Part shown: one piece after another, positions 21,165-34,751 of the stretch
Position numbering within the stretch: position 1 is the first letter of the stretch
How the letters are laid out: each line of letters starts with the position of its first letter
NCBI GenBank assembly: GCA_001600055.1
Contig: BCIV01000014.1
Location: forward strand, 186,001-250,000
Direction: 5' to 3'
From: Filobasidium wieringae
Taxonomy: Eukaryota; Basidiomycota; Tremellomycetes; Filobasidiales; Filobasidiaceae
Length of the DNA stretch: 64,000 nucleotides
Made by a program: the position numbers and the translations under genes
The notes under the pieces: generated by a model
Told to the model about the DNA's origin: nothing
Databases searched by the model: none
Seen by the model: the letters and a program-made list of their open reading frames with translations, nothing else

Positions 21165-24100
21165 CTAATCTACTTGGTTCTTTTCCTCGTTCTTGGACTC
21201 TGTATGCCTTGCCTGTACCTGCGAAACAAGCGCGTCGATCTTGTCAAACTGGTGCTTGAAGTTGGTGGGGTAAAGGAAAGGACGTAGATCAAAGCCTGAA
21301 GATGATGAACAGTAAGTTTCGCGCTGATACTTCAGTTAATTTACAACACTTACGGTTGTCGTCTGGTCCATATGCCTCCTACTCAATTGAGACAGAATTC
21401 TTCGTCAGTTCAGGTAATCAAATTTACATACAGATCACTCTTACCATGTGAACGGAAGGCGTCAAGGTAGTCCTGTTATTAATAGATCAGGATCAGGAGG
21501 AAGTGTCACGAAAAGAAGCAACACTTACATCTTGTGCCTGTTTCTAGCATATTCAAAGAAAAAGTGCTTGACTTTGCGAGCAATCTCTTCAGGAGCAACC
21601 TTTCCGCCCCACTCTTGCAACAACTTGGTATACATCGAATATGGACCGCATTTCTCGACCTTTCGGAGTCGACCAAAGATACTCAATTCGTCGTAGGTCA
21701 TGCCCATATCGGCCTACGTTAGGCAGTCAGCGATCAAGACCGATATAAAAATTGAGACAACATACCTCGTCAGACTGTACGTATGTGTCAGAGAAGGGCT
21801 CCAGCTCTGCCGTCGGTACAGCGTCCAGGAATCTAGATAGGCGATAGGGTTAGATCTCTCACAACACAAAATATATAAAAATAAAACCAAATGTATTTAC
21901 TCAGTGAGGACAGGCAAGTCCATGTTGTCTCTGGTCCAAGCGATGAACTTCTTCAAATCGGTTTTACTGATTCCGCCGATAGGGTTAACGTCCGCTGCTG
22001 AGCAACTGAGGTACAGTATGGTATAAGCTACGCCTGTATCACACGACATAGCAGTGGATAAAGCCTTACTCGTATTTGGTGTAGTAGCCTCGGAGACTAA
22101 ATGAGTCCGGTCAGCAAAAGTCGCCCCAACCCTATGGTCTGAGACCTACCTCTCGTCGACGTTTGCACTACCAAGGACGAGTAGCCCTCCAAGCTTTCCT
22201 CGAGACCAAGGAAGAAGCTGTGCAAAGAGGTAGGCAAGTACCATTCTCAACCGAGCCTATCAGACAATCTATGTATCAGGATAGGCATTAACCAGGAACA
22301 CAGTACAGGTAGCGCACCTGGATGTTCTGCAGTGCCAGATTCTCAGCTTGACTCCCGCCGTGAACCTTGAACTGCGGCTTGTGGCCAGTGACAAAGCCAA
22401 AGATATCGCGGACAGCAGTAACGAGTGCATCCATGTTGAGGTCCACATGGTAACTGAAGGATCGGGCTACTGAGATTGGGTTTCACCACTTGCTACAGGC
22501 ATCGCTTACCTTCCTACAGCTTCTGCCAGGTCCTTGGCCCGCTTCCTAGTTGCTGTACTAGAGTTCTCGGTGCCCATGTAACAGGTATGGAAGATTCGTC
22601 CAGCGAACTCCCTCGGATCCGAAGGCACGTAGTCGGACTCAGCGGGTTCACCGGTGATTCGGCGTGCATCAGCAATGACAATGGGATCTGGCAACAGGAT
22701 CAAGGTCAGCACAACAAAACCTGAGCGGCCGAAGGGTCGTAAACTAACCTCCTTTCTGACACGCCTGTACCACCAATCGGGTCATCGAGTGAATGATACA
22801 AGCCGTAGCACAACTATCGATACCTCCACTCAAAGGGAGGAAATATCCTTGCGTACGGGATCGTCGCAGGTAGTCCCAGAGCCAGCATGCTGGCCCTAGG
22901 GCGATTTCTTCCTCTGGAGTATGATAGTGGATATCCTGGAACTTAGACTCATGCCTGTCAAAGTCATCTCCCTTCCCTCCGTCCAGTCTCACCCCATCAG
23001 CTCGAATCCGCTGATAAGCCTCGGCCTGGACCGATTGCATACGTCTGCTGCTCTGCGTACGGTGAGCGCGAACAGCTTCGAGATCCAAAGTCGCAGAGAC
23101 AACCTCTACATCTGACAGCGAAAACTGCGATCCCTGAGCAATGATTTTGCCATTAAATGCGATGAGGGGCGATCCATCGTAGTAGAGCCTATCACCGTCG
23201 CATCCCTGCTGATTGGCGTACAGGTAGATTCCTCCCAACTGATTTCCGCTACTTGGTCAGATCACGTATCTCACCATCTTACGCAGTGACTTGCCTTCAG
23301 CGTGGCCTCCTTGATAAGCTCGACTCGAGTGTATAGCTTTCGAAGCTCATGGTGACTAGCACTTGAGTTGGTGAAAATCTCAACACCGTCGAGCCCCATC
23401 AATGTATGAGGGCTGTATATGAAAGGTATGAAGATCCGTGATGACCCAGCTTTATTGACAGGTGACGTACGAAGCAGGAGTGAAAAGCTCTTCACAAAGC
23501 TCGACTCCGATAACGGTATCGTCGGTAGAGACGACTGCATCACCGAAAGGAACCAATTTCTATCCGGACGTCGAGGAACTCTTAGCGGAAGTACTCCTTG
23601 ATATTCGCTTGACACACATACTTGGCCTGTGATATCGCTGATTAGCTTTGGCAAAGTGTGATCTTCAGTTTGTCGATGCTTGTCCCATGGTGCAAAGTGT
23701 CTCAACTCTCGCTACCTCAACGTACATCTGTTAACAATCGTCCGAACGCTGGACTATAATTGAGAGACGTACGTAGTTTCCGTCGTTCGCCATCCACATC
23801 TTAGGACGAATAAGCAGGATCTTTCCCTTATATATGATAACTCGACAGTTATAGTTGTTGTTCTTGTGCGTCATAGGCCTACGACCATCGATCTGATAAG
23901 CACTAATCCCAATATTCCCAGCAGGTGACCTACATTCCAACATCACAAATGATGTCCTGGGTATCTGGGTGTTGGAGAAGCTTTGCAAGAACCTCCCATG
24001 AATGCAAGTGGATGTCGCCTAGAGCGGAATGTCAGCGAAGTTCTGTAACCGAACGGCTTGGACCTACCTTCCAGGAAATGATCCAAGCATCCGTATCCAG

Positions 24101-24430
24101 GGATTTCAAGTTCAGGTCCAACACGGAGCATAGCTCCTCTCTCTTTCGCGATCTGAATAGACTTGAGAATTCGCTCATAATTACCCTATATAATGGTCAC
24201 CGTTAGCAACCGTATCAGTTATTTGGCGAATTGACTCTCACAGCAAAGTCCATAGACCATTGGTTCAGCGAGCTACAAGGTCATAGATAATTAGCTCGAG
24301 AGGGGGCTGAGAGGGACGCCATTTGCTCATCGACTACCTACCAACTGCAGAAGCAAATAGATGTATTAGCGAATTACCAGCAGTATATATATGCTAGATT
24401 GACTCACGTTGCAACCGTAACGAGATGCAT
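21165..24430 (-). CDS. QNS1: Glutamine-dependent NAD(+) synthetase
   Basis: Final step of NAD biosynthesis: amidation of deamido-NAD with ATP, using ammonia from an N-terminal glutaminase (nitrilase) domain. Exons: 24408-24430, 24342-24344, 24242-24272, 24068-24185, 23934-24018, 23773-23878, 23622-23711, 23471-23559, 23295-23412, 22749-23238, 22510-22687, 22318-22453, 22150-22256, 22070-22096, 21901-22005, 21766-21832, 21529-21713, 21445-21472, 21354-21378 and 21165-21295. They sum to 2142 nt, 713 aa, matching the family's usual length of about 700-715. Visible: [17 protein letters not shown] (glutaminase Glu), [13 protein letters not shown] (nucleophile Cys), [28 protein letters not shown] (ATP PP-loop) and GTENSS. 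Odd features: a 3-nt second exon, and a GC-AG intron (23239-23294). Confidence 0.96.
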
Positions 24431-24893
24431 GACGAAGTTATCGAATCCTCAACGGTAGAGTAAACGGATCCTAGCAATTGAAAGAGCAAGAAGATAGAAG
24501 ATACCTCACGCACCTCGACCGGTAAGATTGCTCTAAATATGCTGCGATGTGCTGACGTCACGGTCGTGTAACCGGTCGATCGATCTGTAACCATGGCACT
24601 ACTGGATAGCAGAACGTGCAATGATACCCTAAAGCGCCTGAACCAATATGCCATCCATAAACGATATATACAAAAGAACCACAAGACACAGTAAAGTGAG
24701 ATAGCGGATGATTGACAAGGGGTACGAAAGAAAGATGGCTTTTTGCAAATCTGACCATACATGCTCAAGTAGAATGTTCTATCCATCTGTACAATGGTAC
24801 AATGGCAAGCAAGTCGTTAGATCTGTCACATGGAGCATAAGGCACATATAATGCTTACTGAAAAATATCACATCGGTCGTCCGAAAATACCGC
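24431..24893. promoter_or_regulatory. QNS1 promoter and cofilin 3' end
   Basis: 463 bp between two minus-strand genes. It holds the QNS1 promoter and 5' UTR and the cofilin 3' UTR. No other signal was seen. Confidence 0.4.
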
Positions 24894-25661
24894 TTAACGA
24901 CGAGAAGCCTTGGACAAGACTATACGCAATGATCGATTCAGTACAAGACCACGACATTGCACACGCACAAAGCTTACTGGCGTCGTAGCTGATCTCATCG
25001 TAGTCGGTAGCCTGGATTTCGGTGGAGATACCAACAAGCTGCTTCCTGATAGCGTCCTTGGAACTGGCGTAAATCATCTTCTGACGGATGGGAGCATCAT
25101 CAGGAGTCCTGATCGTTTGTTAAGCACGGAAGGGTTGGCGTTGAGGTAGAACGGTGAAGAACGATATAGGCCACGGTAACGGACGAGGGATAGATGGGAT
25201 TGGCTCGTCAGCTTGCGACCGAATTGGGACCGAGCTGCATGACTGACCACATGATGAAACACAACTTGTTCCTCTTTCCTTCGCCCAAGTCGAACTCGAT
25301 ATCGTAAACTCCCCATCGGCACTCCTTCTCAGGCAGCTCCTGGATGAAAGTCTCGTAATCTTGACCCTCCTCTAGAGTGGCCTGCTTGAGGGTGGTGATA
25401 CTCTTGAAATCAGGGGTAAGACCGTAGATAATGAACTTGTGCTTCTTTCCGAGCTTGAGCTCGTCATAAGACTTGAGACACGAGGCGTCCTATCAATGAC
25501 AACTATATTATGAGCTTCGAGGGAAAAGTCTCATGATTCAAGTCCAACAACTTACGGGCTTGACTCCGGAAGACTGTTATCAATCATCAAGTAAACAACG
25601 CGTTCAAGATCACATCAGTCAACGTCCCCAGATCCCCCTATATACCTTCTTTACGTACCAT
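24894..25661 (-). CDS. COF1: Cofilin (actin-depolymerising factor)
   Basis: Binds and severs F-actin; essential for cortical actin turnover and endocytosis. Exons: 25659-25661 (the ATG alone), 25556-25573, 25248-25489, 24978-25108 and 24894-24919; 420 nt, 139 aa, close to the usual 137-143. Sequence: MSSGVKPDASCLKSYDELKL, then KFIIYGLTPDF, ECRWGVYDIEFDLGEGKRNK and WTPDDAPIRQKMIYASSKDA, ending ILSKASRR. The WxPD.A.(I/V)..KM block is the G/F-actin-binding long helix of ADF/cofilins. Ser2/Ser3 next to Met match the regulatory N-terminus. A first coding exon consisting only of the start codon is notable; the donor follows directly (ATG|GTACGT). Confidence 0.95.
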
Positions 25662-27263
25662 TTTTAGTAGACAATAGAGGTCGAGAAATAGGAAAAGAGA
25701 GGTGAACAGGAAAAGAGCCAAACTGTCGCATATGCATGCGTATGGTATGATGAGAGTACTCGTCACCCAGTTTCAGGTCACCTCGCTGGCCGGGCCCAGC
25801 CGTGAAACTGCTTTCTCACGCGAAGGGGGAGCGTATAGTTCATTGATATTCTCCCTTCTCCGCGCTCGGCATCGAATATTGTATACCTGCGTATGTGGTC
25901 CAATTCCTGGACCATGCTGACAGGCTACACAGCAATTTATATGTCATGGCCTGGACCGTTCGATCTTATACTTGACCTTCTGATTGTGGCTTCAGATCAT
26001 AATTTAACAGATCCGGAGAAAGAGGCTCAATCAATCCTGACAGATATAGGGGCATTCGATCGAAACTCCAACGCCACTCTCGTTGCAGGAAACTTTAAAC
26101 TGACTGCTACTCAGACAAAACTCTGGACCATGTTGGTCTCATCTGAGTCGGATTCCTAGATTATAGCGCTATCGCCCATTGCTACGGTGGTCGTGCCAAG
26201 GGATGACAATGCGAGAGGTGTGCCTTGTTCAGCCTTGACAGCCATGGAGGCCTCCATGCGAATTATTTAGTCTCAACGGTCGTACTAACCACCTTCAGAT
26301 GTAGATTATCATCTTGTTCCGGGTGATGTAACCTGATGGTACTGACAGTCAAGCTCTTGCCCTGATACATGCTTGCTTCCCTTTGTGCGATTCTGTTGTG
26401 CTGATACTTCGAGTGGATCGCGACCAGTCCCGTCCTCACCATCAGCTGATATTGTGCCTCACATCTTGTACAATTTCATTCCAGCTTTGATGACGAGTTC
26501 GTTCTGCCTGTATTCGCCGATCCGATCTTGCTAAAACGTGTCACATCCATTTGCCACTATCACTGATGAATTTGGAAATGGCAGGATAGCTAAGAATCCA
26601 CACGATTCCTTAGCATAACTAAAGACATCTCGTGAAAGATTAGGGATGTTCGATCTGTCCGCAAACTCTTGCGACACCGAGCTGGTTGGTTCAAAGTTGT
26701 CCCGTTGTGCAAGTCTAGCTCACTCATGTATGCATGCTGTATAGAAAAACCGGGAATAGAAACCACTCTCGGATACTTACTGTGATAGTGACTCAAATCA
26801 GGTGTATAAGGTATGTATGGCATGAGGCTAAAGTCATGGTCAATGTCACTTCTAAATCATTTCCTGATCGATATCGCCGCTGCTAAAAACGAGTTGTGAG
26901 ACACAGCAGCAGGTACGCTTCGATAGACCGTTTTTCGAATGTTCTCAAGAATCCCGAGGTGACTACAATTTCGTCCGATAATCGCTTACCTACCATGTCC
27001 ATATGTGGGACTGTTCATGTTGATCTGATTTGCATGTACGTCGACATAGTCCACCAGTATGCCTCTTTCATTTCGGATCAGAAATGCAAGAAATCCTCCG
27101 ATTGCGGATGCAGAATAGACATGCTTCCGTAGCATTGATGACGTTTGATCATGCAATCCAATGACATCCTTCCCAATCCACTTGCACCATTTGCTGGCTT
27201 TGGTTTCGATCCTCGAATTGTTTATCCCCAATCCTTCACACCTACTCTCAACTGCATCAAACC
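25662..27263. other. 1.6-kb interval with no supported gene
   Basis: Holds the cofilin promoter (minus side) and the promoter of the catalase-fold gene (plus side). ATG-initiated plus-strand frames at 25702-25920 and 25893-26159 overlap each other and show no family motif. The later one has SWPGPFDLILDLLIVAS followed by a polar stretch. No repeats or RNA genes were recognised. Confidence 0.35.
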
Positions 27264-28636
27264 ATGTCAGATTTCATCTTAGCCTCCAATCCCGATGTTG
27301 AGCCTTCGGTTCCCGATGAGCAGGAGAAGATCGAACAGCTCAAGGAGGTAGTCTCCAGGATACAGGATCGTAACTGTAAGCGTCTGATCTGAATCGTTGG
27401 TGAATCGAACAATACCGATGCTATATAATTTCCTCCCCCAGACCATAAACATAGACATGCGTTCCGAGGAACCCACATTAAAACGCAGGGAGTCGTCAAA
27501 GGAAAGCTCACGGTGAAGGAAGGTCTCCCAGAACATCTTGCCCAGGTATGTGATTCCGCAACTTTCCATATTATAGATCCTTATTAAATTTCATTCTGAC
27601 ATATTGCTGGGGCAGGGTTTGTTCGCTTCCCCGAAATCCTTCGACATCGCCATGCGGTATGCTACAGAGCCTAGTAAATATGCCTGTCGCAAGTTCGCCA
27701 GGTCATGCCGTTCATTGACAAAACATCGCAGGCCACATACTTCCTGATACTCAGAACGCGCCCCGAGGTGTTGGAATGAGGGTATTTGGCGTAGACGGGG
27801 AGAAGATGAAAGAGTCCAACCCCACAGAAGCTGGTTGGCACGATATTTTCATGAACAACGCTCCTATACTTGAGCTACGGGATGTGAGTCACCACGAAAT
27901 TCATGTCTGCAATGACTTAGCCTGACGAATCCCATATACCAGCTCGACACAACTTTGGAGATCTTCACCTTGAGGGAACAATATTTCGAGAACCCCTTGA
28001 TGTACAATGCAGCGATCATGACTAGATGGGACGCTTTGACTCAAGCTGCTCCTGGATTCTTGCCTAATCAGCGTAAGTAGTCTTATAATACCATAAACAA
28101 GCGAACTAGCTTGCTCAAATGTGGCGGCTTGAATAGACCCCATGTCTTTCGATTTCTTCTCGCAATCCGCCTATACGCACGGCCCTTATGTCGCCAAATA
28201 CCGTTTACACCCAATCACCGAGACACAAACGTCCCTGTCTTCTGTCAAGCCATCCGGACCTGACGATCTTGCCCCAATGATCGCTCAGTACTTTACTTCT
28301 CATCCTGCGCGATACTCTTTTGACGTCCAGATGTGCCGAGATCTTTCGAAGCAATCTGTTGAGGACACACAAAAGGAGTGGAAGGAATCTGACACACCTT
28401 GGGAAACTGTCGCCGAGTTGGAGTTACCTGTTGGTCAAGATACAGGAAGCGATGCAAGGCGGGTCTTTTGGGAGGATCATATGGGTATCGGACCCTTTGA
28501 GGGTTTAAAGGCTCATCAACCATTAGGAAGTGTCAACCGATTGCGAAAGCAGATTTACGCTCATTCTAGGACCAACAGGCAGGAGAAGAACGTGATCAAG
28601 GTGGAGGAGATCAGATCTATCGATCAGATCCCTTGA
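27264..28636 (+). CDS. Catalase-fold (heme-dependent catalase-like) protein, stand-alone
   Basis: Exons: 27264-27375, 27442-27545, 27616-27673, 27732-27883, 27943-28072 and 28137-28636; 1056 nt, 351 aa. After a short acidic N-terminus the core reads HAFRGTHIKTQGVVKGKLTV, LPEHLAQGLFASP, FDIAMRYATEP and DTQNAPRGVGMRVFGV, all features of the catalase beta-barrel superfamily. A conserved His lies in RGTHIKTQG, the position of the distal heme His in this catalase-related branch. The protein is much shorter than canonical catalases (about 500-700 aa) and has no PTS1 tripeptide: it ends SIDQIP. Function in this subfamily (peroxidase-like or oxylipin-related) is unproven. Confidence 0.8.
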
Positions 28637-28724
28637 GTGCACAGGACTGAATGTATTCTGGTATGCGGTGTAAAACATGATGATCGAAATCAAAATCGAG
28701 AGTAGAGTAGTCCAACAAGGATCT

Positions 28725-31648
28725 TTATCGTTTCTTGCTCTTCTTCAGAAACTTGTCCATCGGCCCATTATCGACTGGCGCGGTCTTCCTCTTACTGCCG
28801 ACAGTCACCTTGACATCTTTGTCGTCCTCATCCTCTTCCCGTCCCATTTTCTCCCGGAAAGTTGTACGTAGGATCTCCTCTGCGGTTCCATTTATGACTT
28901 GAGGAGAGTTTCCATGGAATCCCACTTGGTAAGCGATTTTCAGCCGTGCGATGCAACGAGCCTTTTCCTTTTGCTCGTCCAGGACAGGAAATGGGTAGTC
29001 CTTGCCGATGATACAGCCGGCTTTCTCTTGAACTGCCAGAGGTGCGGCAGATGGGTTGTATATGTACTGGTTTGAGCGGGATAGTTGAGTGACAGGGTCT
29101 ACTGCAAATGAAATCGGACTTACCTTGTCTGGGTAGCCAGACAATTCTGGACCTATTCGTACTTGATCAGCAACGGTGGACCAGATGCATATCGTCAGGC
29201 TTACAGTACTTCCTGACGTAGACTCCTTTCTTATCCGTTTTAGCCGGGAACGATTCCAACCCATAAATCCGGACTATGAACCCGAACGTCGGTGATCGGA
29301 AAACAATTCCAAGAGGAGTTGGTACTAACAATACTGCGAGAAGAAAGCTGAACAGCTCAACCACATCCAGTTTCCGGGATTTGATGCTGCGCGTAAACAT
29401 TTTGATCAGCACCTTGATGCGCTGGAACGGACACCACGACTTACCTGGATCCCAATCCAGCAGATACTCTATCCATCCAGGATAAATTCAGTCTTTTTCT
29501 CGACCTTTATAACAAAAGAGTTCCGACGCACCGTCAAACACCTCGGCGCCTCTCTCCCAAGAAATGTAACATTGTCCTCTTGTGAGGTAACAAGCCGCCG
29601 CGTGTCGCGCCAGATGATGTATCCAGCCTTCTAATCTCACTAGTGTCGGCGACAGGTAAGCTTCACAGTACGGAAGCGGGAGCAAAAAGCTGTACTTGCA
29701 TTGTCTCATGATCGCATCAATCCATCTATCATCCAACGGAAGAGGCATATCAGTAGTCATTTTATGATCCCGATAGGAACAAGACTAACGGAAACCCTGT
29801 CCTTCCTTCCTTCTACTCCAAACCCATCTCAGTGCCCGTTATCCTCTTTCCCATTCAATTCGAACTCACCCAAGCCAAAAATCTCTCTTCATCCACCTCT
29901 TCCCCTCTCGGTCTCGGTTCCACAAGTATCCCGTTCTCATCGTACTTGTTCTGTAATTTCCATCCAATAAACCTTCAAATGAACGATCAATTAGTTTCGA
30001 GGGATGATCGGGAGACGACAAGGTGGATTCTTACCGAGATAAAGAACTCCCTCGTATCCGATCGTACTTGTCCGTAGCGAACTCCGCCGCATAATACATA
30101 TCTCGGAACATCAACTACCCATTCCCAACCATCCACGATAGACGTTGAATCAGTCCTTCCAATCCAGAAAAGAAGATGCGAGCACTCTCACCTGTCCAAC
30201 GAAATTTTCCGGCTCCTTGGTCATCCCCTTACTCCCATTCCTCTTCTCCCACTCCTCGCAAACCTCTTGAACATCCCACCAAACCTTTCTAACGCTCAAA
30301 CACCCGAATTTCAAATAAGGCGAGAAGAGGGTTGTGCTAGGTTTCAGCGCCGTAGGGGCCGATAGGGGTTTCGAAAACGTGGCTACTTTGAGGGGTTGGG
30401 ATAGGAAGGCGGAGAGACGAGTGAGGGCTTGGGTTTCTCCGCCTATTATATGTGTCGTTGGGGTTGGGAGACCGAGGGATGAAAGGGTCGGGACGGAGTA
30501 ATCGTTGAGAGGTCCGGATATGGAGTCTTTTATCACCGGAAGAAGAAGAGCGGTACGTCGATTCAGTTCCGAAGAAAATCACACTCGATAAGGAGAGCGA
30601 AGACAGAACTGACCAAAACAATCAAACTCTTCCCGATCCATTATTTCTTCATTCACGTTGACCCCTTGGAGATGAGCAAACGGTCCATCCCACCCTTTCC
30701 CTTCTTCCCCTTGCTTTCCCTCTTCTTCTTTCTTCACTTTCCCTGCAACAGATGACCCGGATTTTCCTTTAGATTTGAAAAGGGGCGAAGAAGGAAGAGA
30801 TATCTCTCCAGGATCAGGGAGAGATATAGGTGCCGGAAGAGGTTTGGCGGGGCAATCGGCAATCTTCGCTGCGGCCTAACAATTCGCCGAACATAAATCA
30901 ACTCTCGACCCTCCTCTAAGCTTCTCAATCAACATAGATACTGAAAGACCTACCTTCTTCCACCCATTTAAAGTCGTTATAGCTTTCCCGGCATTGCCTT
31001 TGGAGACGACCAACTCGGGGTCGTACAGATTATGACCATGTTTGACAATCACTTTTATATGAGGAGCTTGGGTTTTGATTAGATCGAGGATCTGGGCGTC
31101 TCTTTGTCTAGCGTAGGCTGCCGTGTCCTATCGACTCGGACCAAAAATCAGTTGAATGACCGAGACGAGAGGGAGAACCGGACAGACCTTTTCGAACACC
31201 AGATGAGTGATTCCCCATTCCTTCCATAGGAGGGGCAAGACCTCCACTGGCCCTCCCCTCAGGACGAGTAACTTTTGTCTTGGATTGAGATTTGTGAGGG
31301 CATCGGAGAGGTTTTGCATGGATTGGAGGAGGAAGGACCAGCGGTTGGTTCCTACTCTGTGATGCCAGACGTATCTATGCCGGACAGGGACTCGTCTTGA
31401 GATCTAAGAAAATGGTGAATCAAGAAAGAGGCTTACTGGGGATCGAAACACCAGACCTACCTCCAATCAAGTTGAACATCAATAACGAAACAAAAACCGA
31501 TAAGAGTCTGCCTTGAACACGGACTTACGGGATAAAAAGCTTCTATCCCCCCTTCCTCTTCATCCAAGTCGAGTGCCGCTTGGAGAGCGGGAGAATCATG
31601 TATCCTGAGATCCGTTCTGAACCAATACAAGATCCTTGCTGGTGCCAT
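28725..31648 (-). CDS. (6-4) photolyase / animal-type cryptochrome
   Basis: FAD enzyme repairing UV (6-4) photoproducts, or a light sensor of the same family; nuclear. The start is ATG at 31646-31648. The N-terminal alpha/beta domain opens [20 protein letters not shown], followed by [20 protein letters not shown]. The FAD domain shows [71 protein letters not shown] and [15 protein letters not shown]. The [10 protein letters not shown] block matches the (6-4)/CRY branch rather than CPD photolyases. The C-terminus is acidic, then KRKTAP and [10 protein letters not shown], a likely nuclear signal. One intron (29640-29699) is GC-AG. An insert precedes WIDAIMRQ. Exon boundaries in 29760-30650 are only partly resolved. 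Divergent from the alpha-glucosidase. Confidence 0.9.
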
Positions 31649-32208
31649 GTTGGCAGTTGTCCCTACGAGTTGAGGTGTGCACTAAGGTCAGTTGCGATTC
31701 CAAGTCATTTCCTGTTTCGGTGTTGAGCCCTTGGAAGAGTTGTTTACAATGTCAGATCGATCGTAGAAGCGGATCCTAATGATGAATCGTGCTTGTGGAT
31801 AGGTCTACAGACACTACTGCTGCGTTACAAACAAGGACATCAAGACACAGTACTTCAACGAGGTTACAAACGTACAGTTTGTGGGTGAACTATGAGAATC
31901 AGTGCTTCCAAGCTGTTCGAGACCATAAGATTTGTGGTTGAAATACGCAGATTACAACCGCTCCTGATGCAAATAAGGTCTGTGGCGACGCGCATCGGAA
32001 GCAAGAACACGGCGTTGCCCCGGAGAGTTCGTGTAGACCACGTGATTCGTTCTACCGGGTAACCTCGCCGGAGTTCTACCGATTCAACGATTCATACGCT
32101 GCTCCTTGGAATCCCTGGGAACTACTTAGAGCGACAGCGGCTCGAACTGGTTGCCACTCGTTCACACTGACGTCTGCTATACCATCACATACCTACCATA
32201 TCACAACA
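31649..32208. promoter_or_regulatory. Divergent promoter, photolyase / alpha-glucosidase
   Basis: 560 bp between two start codons. It contains CACGTG at 32039-32044. It also has a perfect 9-bp direct repeat (GTTCTACCG at 32049-32057 and 32073-32081) flanking a CCGG-rich spacer, 128-160 bp upstream of the alpha-glucosidase ATG. Confidence 0.5.
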
Positions 32209-34574
<2,366 letters not shown>

Positions 34575-34751
34575 TGCGGTTACGTTAAAGATACAACGAA
34601 TTAGATCGGAAGGGGATAATCGAGCTTGTAATACTAATGATGCTGTAATCTGGGTCTAAAGGTATCGTTTCATGGTCCAAACTGTAAAATTTCCAATTTA
34701 CATGATCCTGTTCCGTCCTCGTTATCGTCCTGTGGGGAATCGTTCCAGTGA

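Noticed and set aside
25893..26159. ATG-initiated 88-codon plus-strand frame
   Set aside because: No family motif, overlaps another frame, no flanking exon signals.
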